Below, piece after piece: positions 9,181 to 17,798 of a stretch of DNA of 64,000 nt. The notes beneath the pieces were generated by a model. That model had not been told where the DNA came from, ran no database searches, and saw nothing but the letters and a program-made list of their open reading frames with translations. Where the stretch lies: NCBI GenBank assembly GCA_958295785.1, contig OY282377.1:2060394-2124393 (forward strand), given 5' to 3'. Numbering within the stretch: the stretch's first letter is position 1; each line of letters opens with the position of its first letter. This DNA comes from an uncultured Latescibacterota bacterium (lineage in GTDB: Bacteria > Latescibacterota > UBA2968). Made by a program: the position numbers and the translations under genes.

Positions 9181-9390
9181 AATATGACCTTAAGTGAGAA
9201 GTGAGAGGCAAGACGGATCGCGGATTAAGCAGATTGCGCGGATGACACGGATGAAAGGCAAAGGCAAGATGCAAGAATAGCAACGTAGGGGCGCGGCCCC
9301 TGTGCCCATCCTAAATAATTCTTTACCCCTTATGCCTGCACAATATACTATATTTATACCCAAAATCAACTCTACTTTTTCGGAGGCGAC
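9181..9390. repeat. Intergenic repeats between RND and GerW-like genes
   Basis: A second family C block (GCGGATTAAGCAGATTGCGC near 9217) and a family A palindrome (GTAGGGGCGCGGCCCCTGTGC at 9283, quoted here without its last bases) fill this divergent gap. The GerW-like gene has its own Shine-Dalgarno TCGGAGG at the right end. Confidence 0.6.
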
Positions 9391-9789
9391 ATGGCAATTG
9401 AAGATGTGGTGCGAACGATGTTGCACGAACTGCGCGAGATTGTGAAAACCGAAACCGTGGTGGGCGAGCCTGTTGTCGTAGGCGATGTCACCATCATTCC
9501 CGTGTCCAAAATTTCCTTTGGATTCGGCGCGGGAGGCGGACAGGGCGAAAAAGACGACGGCGGCAGTGGCACGGGCGGCGGCGGGTCCGTGCAACCCGTG
9601 GCGTTTATCGTCATTCAAAAGGGCAAGGCACAACTGCTCCCCTTGGATGACAAGGGCATGTCGCTCGGGGATTTGCTCAAATACGCGCCCGGGGTGCTCG
9701 AAAAAATTAAGGCGTTTAAGGACAAACGCCAAAAAAAGAAAGCGGACGATGGCGAGACGGGCGACGAGAAAAAAGAAAAAAAATCATAG
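9391..9789 (+). CDS. GerW (YtfJ)-family protein
   Basis: This 132-residue protein starts at an ATG with TCGGAGG 6 bases upstream. It follows the GerW/YtfJ family pattern: an N-terminal helix (VVRTMLHELREIVKTETVVG), then GDVTIIPVSKISFGFGAGGG, a glycine-rich patch of about residues 47-66, and a strand with PVAFIVIQKG. The C-terminus (about 105-132) is very lysine- and glutamate-rich. The family is named after a Bacillus germination protein but is widespread in non-spore-formers, where its role is unknown. It is flanked by repeats and appears to be a single-gene unit. Confidence 0.8.
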   Translation: MAIEDVVRTMLHELREIVKTETVVGEPVVVGDVTIIPVSKISFGFGAGGGQGEKDDGGSGTGGGGSVQPVAFIVIQKGKAQLLPLDDKGMSLGDLLKYAPGVLEKIKAFKDKRQKKKADDGETGDEKKEKKS

Positions 9790-9892
9790 CTTTGACCAGA
9801 GTACGCGATCAAAAGTGCGAATAGACGAATCAGCAGACCGAGAACGGGTCGTTTTTCAGGCCAGTTCACAGACGAATCTCCCTCCAACGCAT

Positions 9893-9927
9893 CGCAGGGA
9901 CGCGGCCCTCGTGCCCGCCCGAAAGCG
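9893..9927. repeat. Family A palindromic repeat
   Basis: The copy reads GCAGGGACGCGGCCCTCGTG followed by CCCGCCCGAAAG. It ends 15 bases before the restriction-modification gene. Confidence 0.6.
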
Positions 9928-9941
9928 AAATTGTATGTATT

Positions 9942-12900
9942 ATGAGCGACTTTTTCAACATCCTGTTTTCCGGAACACTCTTTGCCGACGATTTTCTGCG
10001 GCAAACTGTCGTTCACTCAGACGCCTATCGCGCATTGGACGATGCGGCACTCGGCGCCATAGAAAGCGCGTTCCGGGAAATTTTCGACCGATTCCCCACG
10101 GATCAGATGCCCAACGAGAGCCAGACCGAGGACGACTTGATCTGGCCCATCCTGCGGCTTCTCGGCTGGACCGAGCACCTGCGGCAACAAAACCTCGCGC
10201 CGCGCGGTCGATCTCATGTGCCCGATGGCCTGCTGTTTGCCGATGACGAGACAAAAGACCGCGCCAACACCTGTCAAGAGTCTCAACGCTATGCGTTTGG
10301 CCTCGCCATTGTCGAGTCCAAGCGGTGGCACACAACACTCGACCGCGGCGCCAAAAACGATGGCGAACGGATCGCGCCTTCAACGCAGATGCTCCGCTAT
10401 TTGCGGCGCGTTGATGATCTGACCCAGGGCAAGCTCCGCTGGGGTATCCTGACCAATGGCGCGAAGTGGCGGCTCTATGACCAAGGTGCCCGATCCGTCT
10501 CAGAACAGTTTTTTGAGATCGATCTCGCCGCGCTGTTCAACCTGCATTCTCAAAGCGATTTCACCCTCTCCGATGATGAAAGACGACACCATCTAAAGTT
10601 GTTTGTGCTGTTCTTTCGGCGGGAGAGTTTTGTCGGCGATCCCACGTTTCACCAATACGCGCTTGACGAAGGGCGTTTCTACGAAGAGCGCGTCGCCAAC
10701 AATCTTTCCGGGTTGGTCTTCGACGACATTTTTCCCCAACTCGTACGTGCCATTATCCAAGCCGCGGCCGATGCGTCGTTGCCCCATGTGCGCGATGCCG
10801 CCTTGACCCTGCTCTACCGCCTGTTGTTCATCCTCTATGCCGAAGACCGCGACCTGTTGCCCGTGCGCGATAGACGCTACGACGATTACAGCCTGCGAAA
10901 AGTGCGCGACGATGTGCGTGCGCGAAAAGAAAGAGGCGATACCTTCTCGGGCACCGCGGCCCGCTACTATCACGCCATTGACGATTTGTGCCGGATCATC
11001 GACAAGGGCGATTCCTCTATCGGTCTGCCGCCGTACAACGGGGGCCTGTTTGACCGCGAACGCATGCCGCTTTTATCGACTATCCGCCTCGGCGATCAGG
11101 TCGTGACCGATGTGATCGACGCCCTGTCCTTTGAGAAGACGCCCGAAGGCCGCCGCTATATCAATTATCGCAGCCTGAGTGTTGAGCAACTCGGATCGAT
11201 CTACGAGCGGTTGCTCGAACACGAGGTCATACGCGATGGCGATGGGGTTGTGAGCCGTCCAAACATTTTTGCGCGCAAGGAATCGGGTAGCTACTACACG
11301 CCGGATGGACTCGTGCGGCTGATTATCGAAAAGACGGTTGGCCCTTTGGTGCAGGACAGGATGGATGCCTTTGCCAGCAAGGTGGCAGAACTCAAGAGAA
11401 GCCGCCGCGCCAAGCGGCTCAAAATTGCCGAACTCAAGCGCGTTGATCCCGCCGTGAACCTGCTCGATCTGAAAATCTGCGACCCGGCGATGGGTTCAGG
11501 GCCTTTTTTGGTGGGCCTTGTGGATCATCTCGCGGACCGCGTGATTGCGGCCATGGCCGAAGACGCGATAGCGGGTTATGTCTCGCCGCTGACCGAGCGC
11601 GTTGACGCCATCCGCGACACCATTATGGAAAACGCCGAGATGAACGGCTGGGCCATTGACGCCGAAAAACTCGACGACCGCCACATCATCCGGCGCATGG
11701 TGCTCAAGCGGTGCGTGTATGGCGTGGATAAAAACCCGATGGTGGTTGAACTCGCCAAGGTGTCGCTGTGGCTCCACACGTTCACCGCAGGCGCGCCATT
11801 GAGTTTTCTCGATCACCACCTGCGCTGCGGCGATTCGCTCATCGGCCTGCGCGTCAAGGAGGCCACCGACGAGTTGAGCCGACTCGGCGGGTTGTTCGCC
11901 GCCAGCGCCATTGCCGGGGCCGAAGCCGCCACCGAGAGCATGCAGCGCATCGAGGACATGTCTGACGCGGATGTGGCCGAGGTGCGGAAATCCGCATCCC
12001 TATTTGGGCAAGTGGAGGAGACGACCGCCGACCTGCGCGGCCTGCTCGACTTTCTCGGCGGCTTGCGCTATCTGACCGCGGGGATGAAGAAACGAGAACA
12101 CGCCACTTATGAAGGGCCGCTGGTGACAACGCTCGGCAGACAGCCGGACAAGGCTTACGCGCTTTTGTCCCGAGGGCCCAATCATGCAGGCGATAGGGCA
12201 TCCGACATCGGCGACGCGGCTTGGTTGAGCTTTTCCGAGTTGTGGCGCGAGGCCAAAGCCATTGCCCACCGCGAGCGTTTTTTGCATTGGGAGGCCGCGT
12301 TCCCCGGCGTGTGGCGACACTGGCAAAACCAGCGTCCCCAAGGCGGCTTCGACGCGGTGATCGGCAACCCGCCGTGGGATCGCATCAAGCTACAGGAGGT
12401 CGAGTGGTTCGCTAACCGCGCGCCCGAATTGGCACGCGCTCCGACGGCAGCGGCGCGGCGAGCCGCCATCCAAAAACGCCGCAACCAGGGCGATCCGATA
12501 GCCGCCGCGTTCGACGCCGCAAAAGAACGGGCAGACAAACTCGGTTCACTGGTGCGCGCCTCTGGTCACTACCCCCTGCTCGGCGGCGGCGACATCAACC
12601 TCTATTCCCTGTTCGTGGAGCGGGCGATGCGTCTCGTAAAGCCGGACGGACTCATCGGCTTGCTCACGCCATCCGGCATCTACGCGGACAAAACTGCTGC
12701 CCGCTTCTTCAAATCCGTTTCCACCGCCGGGCACGTCGCCTGCGTGTTCGATTTCGAGAACAAGAAAATTTTCTTCCCGGATGTTCACGCCTCATTCAAG
12801 TTCTGCGCCCTCGTATTCGGCGGCGAGAAACGCGCGTTCGCCGAGACGCACTGCGCCTTCTTTCTCCACGACATCGCAACGGTCGACGATCCCCAACGTT

Positions 12901-14033
12901 GCTTCCCGCTGACGCCGGACGACTTCGCCCGCTTCAACCCAAACACCGGCACCGCGCCCGTCTTTCGCAACCGCCGCGACGCCGACATCACCCGCCACAT
13001 CTACGAACACCACCCCGTGCTCGTAGATCGTTCAGGGGATAAAGAGTACCGTGTTTGGCCGGTGCGTTACAACAGAATGTTCGATATGACCAACGACTCC
13101 GGCCTATTTCGCACGCGGGAAGAATTGGAAGAGCGGGAGGGCGCGTATCCCATCGGCGGCAATCGCTTCAATAGCCCGAGTGGAGAATGGTTTCCGTTGT
13201 ACGAGGGCAAAATGGTTCAGGCTTATGATCACCGCGCCGCCAGCATCGTCGTTAACCCAGAGAATCGACACCGCCCTGCACAATCGCAACAGGCGACATT
13301 GGAGCAACACAAAAACCCGGACTGGCTCCCAGAGCCTCGATTCTGGGTCAGCACAGACTCTTGCAAGTGGCCCAAAGGACTGGAATGGATCGTATCCTTC
13401 AAGCACGTTACAGCCCCGACCAATGTCCGAACAATGATTGCCTCTATCTTGCCACGCGCCGGTTTTGGCAACAGTTTGCCAATCCTATTACCCATCGCCG
13501 AAGACCGCGATGCCGTGCAAGCATACAAAGAGGGGGCGTATCTGCTGACCGCGAATTTGAACGCTTTTGCATTCGATTTCGTTACGCGCCAGAAAGTGCA
13601 AGGCCAAAATTTGAACTGGTTCATCGTCGAGCAACTCCCCGTTGTCCCGCCGGATCGATTCGCGTCCGTTCGCTTTGGCCCCAAAACCGCCGGGGAGATC
13701 GTCCGCGAAGCCGTGTTGGAACTCACGTACACCGCGCACGACATGGCCCCGTTCGCCCGCGACTTGGGCTATGTCAATGAATCGGGCGATGCGCTACCGC
13801 CTTTTGTTTGGAACGCGGACCGCCGCTTGCGTTTGCGCGCTCGCCTCGACGCGGTGTTTTTCCACCTCTACGGCGTTACGGACCGCGATGATGTGCGCTA
13901 TGTCTATTCGACATTTCCCATCGTCGAGCGGCAAGAAACCGCCGCCTACGGAACCTACCGCTCCCGCGACCTGTGCCTCGCTTACATGAACGCACTGGCG
14001 GCTGGCGATGCGGATGCTGATCCCGTTGTGTGA
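9942..14033 (+). CDS. Single-chain restriction-modification enzyme (Eco57I-type methylase with N-terminal nuclease)
   Basis: This 1363-residue protein combines cleavage and methylation. Residues 60-190 look like an HsdR_N/PD-(D/E)xK nuclease: VPDGLLF (Asp95) and AIVESKRW (Glu125, Lys127). Residues 440-640 hold a gamma-type N6-adenine methylase, with SGSYYTPDGLVRLI, the AdoMet-binding motif I DPAMGSGPFL (514-523) and GVDKNPMVVELAKVSLW. The catalytic motif IV NPPW is at 809-812 (Eco57I family). The C-terminal third, with segments such as EGKMVQAYDHRA, is the likely target-recognition region. The architecture fits type IIG/IIL-like enzymes that methylate and cut the same site. Start context is weak. 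The DUF2971-like gene follows 45 bases later on the same strand. It could instead act as the methylase-nuclease of a larger defence system. Confidence 0.85.
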   Translation: MSDFFNILFSGTLFADDFLRQTVVHSDAYRALDDAALGAIESAFREIFDRFPTDQMPNESQTEDDLIWPILRLLGWTEHLRQQNLAPRGRSHVPDGLLFADDETKDRANTCQESQRYAFGLAIVESKRWHTTLDRGAKNDGERIAPSTQMLRYLRRVDDLTQGKLRWGILTNGAKWRLYDQGARSVSEQFFEIDLAALFNLHSQSDFTLSDDERRHHLKLFVLFFRRESFVGDPTFHQYALDEGRFYEERVANNLSGLVFDDIFPQLVRAIIQAAADASLPHVRDAALTLLYRLLFILYAEDRDLLPVRDRRYDDYSLRKVRDDVRARKERGDTFSGTAARYYHAIDDLCRIIDKGDSSIGLPPYNGGLFDRERMPLLSTIRLGDQVVTDVIDALSFEKTPEGRRYINYRSLSVEQLGSIYERLLEHEVIRDGDGVVSRPNIFARKESGSYYTPDGLVRLIIEKTVGPLVQDRMDAFASKVAELKRSRRAKRLKIAELKRVDPAVNLLDLKICDPAMGSGPFLVGLVDHLADRVIAAMAEDAIAGYVSPLTERVDAIRDTIMENAEMNGWAIDAEKLDDRHIIRRMVLKRCVYGVDKNPMVVELAKVSLWLHTFTAGAPLSFLDHHLRCGDSLIGLRVKEATDELSRLGGLFAASAIAGAEAATESMQRIEDMSDADVAEVRKSASLFGQVEETTADLRGLLDFLGGLRYLTAGMKKREHATYEGPLVTTLGRQPDKAYALLSRGPNHAGDRASDIGDAAWLSFSELWREAKAIAHRERFLHWEAAFPGVWRHWQNQRPQGGFDAVIGNPPWDRIKLQEVEWFANRAPELARAPTAAARRAAIQKRRNQGDPIAAAFDAAKERADKLGSLVRASGHYPLLGGGDINLYSLFVERAMRLVKPDGLIGLLTPSGIYADKTAARFFKSVSTAGHVACVFDFENKKIFFPDVHASFKFCALVFGGEKRAFAETHCAFFLHDIATVDDPQRCFPLTPDDFARFNPNTGTAPVFRNRRDADITRHIYEHHPVLVDRSGDKEYRVWPVRYNRMFDMTNDSGLFRTREELEEREGAYPIGGNRFNSPSGEWFPLYEGKMVQAYDHRAASIVVNPENRHRPAQSQQATLEQHKNPDWLPEPRFWVSTDSCKWPKGLEWIVSFKHVTAPTNVRTMIASILPRAGFGNSLPILLPIAEDRDAVQAYKEGAYLLTANLNAFAFDFVTRQKVQGQNLNWFIVEQLPVVPPDRFASVRFGPKTAGEIVREAVLELTYTAHDMAPFARDLGYVNESGDALPPFVWNADRRLRLRARLDAVFFHLYGVTDRDDVRYVYSTFPIVERQETAAYGTYRSRDLCLAYMNALAAGDADADPVV

Positions 14034-14078
14034 GGATTTGTTGGGATAGGATATGAGATTGATGAAAGGAGGAACGGA

Positions 14079-15146
14079 GTGAACAACAGAGAAGAGAGGA
14101 TGGAAAAGCTAAAAACGCGCGTAGAGGAGGGAATGAGAGTACTTAAAAAAGACGAGTATCTCGGTTTGAGCTATGTAGATGAGATTGTGATTCCAGTGTT
14201 GAAGGAGGTGTTGCAAGACTTGTGCCTCGAAATCGAAGAACGTCATAAGCTTGATGAACCTGAAAGCTGGCAAGAAAATTTTGTCATTCACTACACAAGT
14301 ATCGATACTCTCGTTTCCATGCTTCAGCAAGAAGCAAAGAACAAACAGAATGCAGCAAAGAACGGACAGAATGAGGCGAAGGACGAGCAAGAATCTTCAA
14401 AGGACGAACAGAATGCTTCGTTGCGGCTGTACGACTCCGTACATTTCAACGATCCAGACGAGGGCAATTACTTTTTTCGCAATCTGGACCTGCCGAAAAA
14501 ATACGATTGGCTAGGCAAAAAAAAGGAATCCCACGCCTATATCGCCTCTTTTATTATTCCCGCTATTGAAAAAAATAGCGACAATCTCGTGTTTTGGTGT
14601 ACTTATGGGAAAGAGGGCGAAGGATGCTCTTTGAAGCTCCGCATCCCGAGGAATCGATTGCGGAAAGTTCTTTACGGTGCTGATGAGGATAAATGCACGG
14701 AGGAGATCCTACAGCGTATCTTGGATATTCTAGATAATGCTCTAAAGCCGTTGATAAGCATTGGGGAACGGTCACTGAAGGAAAAGGTCCGAGAAAAATT
14801 AGCAGAGGTCATTTGGAGGTATTTGGAAAAAATTCGCTACTTGTACAAGAGCGAAGCGTACAGTTATGAGCAAGAATGTCGTTTTGTTATTCCTGAATTA
14901 GATACTAAAAAAGACAAAATCTGCTTTGAGGATCAGGAGCAAAACAATTCTCCTGACGTAAGACACTACTATGAGCATGAGGATCTCAAAGTCAAAAATA
15001 TATTGACTACTGGCAGTTCAATCACGCTCGGCCCTCGTGTACCTTATCCCTACAATATGAGCTATTACATCAAAAGCCTGCTTACTAAAGCAGGCTTAGC
15101 TGGTCCGGAAATCAAGACCTCCAAAATATCCTATCGAAAACCTTGA
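14079..15146 (+). CDS. DUF2971-like protein with heptad repeats
   Basis: This 355-residue protein starts at GTG 14079, 7 bases after AAAGGAGG. DUF2971-like features are FVIHYTSIDTLVSML (about 68-82), RLYDSVHFNDPDEGNYF (about 118-134), DNLVFWCTYGKEGEGCSLKL (about 168-187), and YLYKSEAYSYEQECRFVI (about 250-270). The function of the family is unknown, although it is common in defence neighbourhoods. Four seven-residue units rich in Lys, Gln and Asn (about 85-112) interrupt the first domain and correspond to a 21-base tandem repeat. The DNA is more AT-rich than its neighbours, suggesting recent transfer. It follows the restriction-modification gene and ends tail-to-tail with the JAB-E1 gene, overlapping it by 35 bases. 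Confidence 0.7.
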   Translation: MNNREERMEKLKTRVEEGMRVLKKDEYLGLSYVDEIVIPVLKEVLQDLCLEIEERHKLDEPESWQENFVIHYTSIDTLVSMLQQEAKNKQNAAKNGQNEAKDEQESSKDEQNASLRLYDSVHFNDPDEGNYFFRNLDLPKKYDWLGKKKESHAYIASFIIPAIEKNSDNLVFWCTYGKEGEGCSLKLRIPRNRLRKVLYGADEDKCTEEILQRILDILDNALKPLISIGERSLKEKVREKLAEVIWRYLEKIRYLYKSEAYSYEQECRFVIPELDTKKDKICFEDQEQNNSPDVRHYYEHEDLKVKNILTTGSSITLGPRVPYPYNMSYYIKSLLTKAGLAGPEIKTSKISYRKP

Positions 15147-16581
15147 CGATGTTTCGCCAAATCCCGCGCCATATAGATTGCGGCGGTTCTTTGTGTTCTT
15201 CTTCCAAATAGGGTGGATTCTCCGCATCCCCCTGTGCGCGGCGTTGGCGGAAAGAGCAATGGGGATGGCATTCGTCATTGATGATTCGCGTCTCGGCGGT
15301 TACAAATTGGTAGTCCTGTTGCCGCACCAACGGCCACCACTCCTCGGCGAGCAGGTAGCGGAGCATCAAATTCACCTCCATTCCGGCAACGCCCAAGCTG
15401 AACGGAAATACATTTTGATTGCCGACCCGTTCTTCAGGCGGCAAGTTGTTGATATAAGACGGATCGTCGAGCGACCCGTCCAATTCCATGACCACCATGC
15501 TCGAATTGTATTGTTTGTTGCAACGCAGACATTGATGATAGGGCGTGACGATGTGTGCGCGCCAATGCGCTGAAAACAGGCTGTCTTTGCGGCGGTCTGT
15601 TTCCACTGCAATGCCGCCATCAATGACCGGAATCAGATGGGCGTGTGCGAGATAATTTAAGACATCGCGGGCAACGGGTCGGTCAACGCAACTGAAAAGG
15701 AGATCGCAATCCAATGCGGCCTTGTAAGCGGTGCTGTTGTGAACCGAAACCGGCAAGGGCGTTATTTGGATGCTTTCAGCGGTCGCATTGCGCTGCATCG
15801 CTCGCGCCGCCAAATCGACCTTTAATTGACCGATGTCATGTACTGTTCCGTAAAGCAAGCGGTCGAGATTGTGCTCTTCAACTTTATCGGGATCGATCAG
15901 GGTGACTTGTGCTATTCCGATTCGCGCCATCGCCTCGGCGACGATGCAACCGACGCTACCAAGCCCGACAATACCGACGTTCAAACGCGAGATAGTATTC
16001 TGCGCTTCGCGCCCCCATGTATCAAAAGTGCGCCTGAGTATCTCTCTCCGTAGTGGAGGTGGCGCGCTGTTGTCATTAAAAAAAAATTTGTAGGACTGCG
16101 GCCCGACAACGCGGACCTTCTCGCACCAATGGCGGCGCATCTGCCTGTCCTCTCTCTCCCAAAAACGCGCACTCCAATAACCGTCTGTTCCGATGGTCAA
16201 TCCCACCAACGGCAAGTCGGTCGCTCCCGCCGGATACGCCAGAACATCCCGCTCTGCTTCGACATCCGTAGCACTCATTCCCTGCCATCCATCGCTTGGA
16301 TGGCTGTGCATAAAGGCCAACCCCACTTTTTTGTCTCGCGCTATTTTCATCGCCCGTGCGAGGTAAGCTGGCTCGAAACTGGCGTTGCCGTGCAGAAGCC
16401 GCTCGCCTTTTTTAGGGAGAATGATTTCGTCTATCAGCGCGGCGCGGCGCAATTGTCCCGTGGAAGGACGCCACAGGGCAAAGCACAGATCTTCCTGCCG
16501 TTTGTCGCGCCGATAATGCTGCAACAGATGCTCGCTGGCGGTTGAATCCGCCTCTGCGGTGAGAACGGTCTCGAACCTCAT
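15112..16581 (-). CDS. JAB peptidase-E1 (ThiF-like) fusion protein
   Basis: This is the last gene of the ubiquitin-like operon. The start chosen is ATG 16581, which overlaps the E2 stop as ATGA, giving 489 residues. Residues of about 1-150 are a JAB/MPN deubiquitinase-like domain with HSHP (His92, His94), Ser103 and Asp106. The His-to-Ser spacing is one residue longer than the standard JAMM motif. Residues 195-445 are a ThiF/E1 adenylation domain: VGIVGLGSVG (203-211), LIDPDKVEEHNLDR (Asp230, Arg241), Lys254 and Asp300. CLRC (351, 354) and CHPHC (438, 442) probably bind zinc. No cysteine lies between residues 355 and 437, where ThiF-type catalytic cysteines usually sit. The expected role is adenylation of the Ubl C-terminus and removal or trimming of Ubl. 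Confidence 0.88.
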   Translation of the reverse strand: MRFETVLTAEADSTASEHLLQHYRRDKRQEDLCFALWRPSTGQLRRAALIDEIILPKKGERLLHGNASFEPAYLARAMKIARDKKVGLAFMHSHPSDGWQGMSATDVEAERDVLAYPAGATDLPLVGLTIGTDGYWSARFWEREDRQMRRHWCEKVRVVGPQSYKFFFNDNSAPPPLRREILRRTFDTWGREAQNTISRLNVGIVGLGSVGCIVAEAMARIGIAQVTLIDPDKVEEHNLDRLLYGTVHDIGQLKVDLAARAMQRNATAESIQITPLPVSVHNSTAYKAALDCDLLFSCVDRPVARDVLNYLAHAHLIPVIDGGIAVETDRRKDSLFSAHWRAHIVTPYHQCLRCNKQYNSSMVVMELDGSLDDPSYINNLPPEERVGNQNVFPFSLGVAGMEVNLMLRYLLAEEWWPLVRQQDYQFVTAETRIINDECHPHCSFRQRRAQGDAENPPYLEEEHKEPPQSIWRGIWRNIVKVFDRIFWRS

Positions 16582-16949
16582 ACGTCTTTCCAAATTCGTC
16601 GCAAGTGTTCGCTTATGTAGGCACCCATGTGCTTTGTCGGTAGCCGATCCCATATTTCCCCTGGGGGCCTACTCATTGCGACCCATTCGCGGCCATTTGC
16701 GTTGTATCTTTCAACCGCACCGCCTTTCCCGTCGTCAATTGGCGGCGTGACATGGATCCAATGAGGGGGATAATCGGGGTACCCGATTTCTTGGAAACTG
16801 ACGCCTACCGTGACCTTCTCGCCCCTGTGGGAACCGGTCTCGACCGTGTAGTTAAAAGCAACCACTTTTCCGTGCGGGCTATCAGACCACGATGTTTCAT
16901 ACCCCAAGGCTTCCAACTCAGCCTTTATCCGGTTGATGTCGTCGGACAT
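16578..16949 (-). CDS. E2/UBC-fold protein (prokaryotic E2 family E-like) without cysteine
   Basis: This 123-residue protein lies between the Ubl genes and the JAB-E1 gene, with which it overlaps by ATGA. The UBC core is visible: an N-terminal helix (INRIKAELEALGYE), strands (VVAFNYTVET, KVTVGVSFQEIGYPDYPP), the post-strand segment HWIHVTPPID and a C-terminal helix (GAYISEHLRRIW). E2 proteins carry Ubl as a thioester on a cysteine, but this protein contains no cysteine at all. It may act as a UEV-like scaffold, use another nucleophile, or belong to a branch that never forms thioesters. I place it near Pfam Prok-E2_E from memory of the motif and the gene order. A profile search would settle the family. 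Confidence 0.8.
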   Translation of the reverse strand: MSDDINRIKAELEALGYETSWSDSPHGKVVAFNYTVETGSHRGEKVTVGVSFQEIGYPDYPPHWIHVTPPIDDGKGGAVERYNANGREWVAMSRPPGEIWDRLPTKHMGAYISEHLRRIWKDV

Positions 16950-16960
16950 TTTTCTCTACC

Positions 16961-17209
16961 TTATGCTACTAGCGTGGGTTGATTGGGAATCGTGATGAAG
17001 CGGTTGTCTTCCTCCAGATCGATCCAGTCATTCCAGCCATACTGTCTCTTGTTGCCCTGAAGGAGGTAAGCCTCCGGATTACCGGGAATGGCACCTCTCT
17101 CTTCAGCGAGCTTCAGAATATCCCGTGCGACGACTCCCAGATACGGCATCGTCATTTCGATGCCGTTTGCTTGGAGCGAAAAGGAACGGCTCTCCTCTTT
17201 TTTTTTCAT
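16961..17209 (-). CDS. Ubiquitin-like (Multi_ubiq-type beta-grasp) protein A
   Basis: This 82-residue protein starts at ATG 17209 behind AGGAGG. An upstream in-frame start at 17239 lacks this site. It follows the bacterial Multi_ubiq pattern: SFSLQANGIEMTM strands, the helix ARDILKLAEERG, the loop PGNPEAYLLQG, and strands WIDLEEDNRFITI. The C-terminal tail is NQPTLVA, with no Gly-Gly. It is a tandem duplicate of the 77-residue gene upstream, about 70 percent identical in protein, with an evident DNA match that includes the Shine-Dalgarno region. It is expected to be the modifier or adenylation substrate for the JAB-E1 protein. The E2-like gene starts 11 bases later. Confidence 0.8.
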   Translation of the reverse strand: MKKKEESRSFSLQANGIEMTMPYLGVVARDILKLAEERGAIPGNPEAYLLQGNKRQYGWNDWIDLEEDNRFITIPNQPTLVA

Positions 17210-17250
17210 TTTATGCCTCCTGATAATTCTATCGGACATTATAGAAAAGG

Positions 17251-17484
17251 CTACGCCACCGGCGTGGGTTGGTTGCGAATCGTGATGAAGCAGTTGTCTT
17301 CCTCCAGATCGACCCAGTTATCCCAGCCATACTGTCCCTTGTCGCCCTGAAGGATATAATCCTCCGGCTTGCCGGGGATGGCACCGCTCTTTTCTGCGAG
17401 TTCCAAAATATCGTGCGCGACGACTCTCGCAGTTTGCATCGTCATTTCGATGCCGTTCACCTTCAACACAAAAGAAGTTGCCAT
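17251..17484 (-). CDS. Ubiquitin-like (Multi_ubiq-type beta-grasp) protein B
   Basis: This is the first gene of the operon, 77 residues, with AGAAGGA 7 bases before its ATG. The fold signs match protein A: SFVLKVNGIEMTM, helix AHDILELAEKSG, loop PGKPEDYILQG, strands WVDLEEDNCFITI, tail NQPTPVA. It carries one cysteine (EDNCF) where A has arginine. The pair looks like a recent duplication that diverged mainly in the first loop (MPYLGV versus MQTARV). Having two Ubls could give two modifiers or one plus a decoy. It sits directly behind the promoter at 17569-17597. Confidence 0.8.
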   Translation of the reverse strand: MATSFVLKVNGIEMTMQTARVVAHDILELAEKSGAIPGKPEDYILQGDKGQYGWDNWVDLEEDNCFITIRNQPTPVA

Positions 17485-17568
17485 TTTTTTTCCTTCTGAT
17501 AATGGGATTGAGAAACTCCCGGTTCTCCAAGCTGTCTAAAAAAGAATGAACACCCGATCTGTAAGAAA

Positions 17569-17597
17569 AATATAGCCGATGGCACTGGGCATGTCAA
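17569..17597 (-). promoter_or_regulatory. Near-consensus sigma-70 promoter of the Ubl operon
   Basis: On the minus strand TTGACA (17597-17592) and TATATT (17574-17569) are separated by exactly 17 bases. Transcription would start about 75 bases before the Ubl-B gene. A 57-base block containing this promoter is duplicated at 19851-19907. Confidence 0.8.
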
Positions 17598-17798
17598 GGA
17601 TGGGAGAGTGCCGAAGAAACATTGGGCGTTCTTTAGAACGAATCTACGAATCAGTGAATCGAAACGCACAGTGGTTGGGCGGGGACTTAGAAGCCCTAAC
17701 ATAAAGAGTTGACATGGATTTGTGAGAGGCCGATTTTCTTCTCAGCCCAACCCTTACAACGTCCATGCCCGGCATCTTTATCGGGCGAGGAGGAACAA

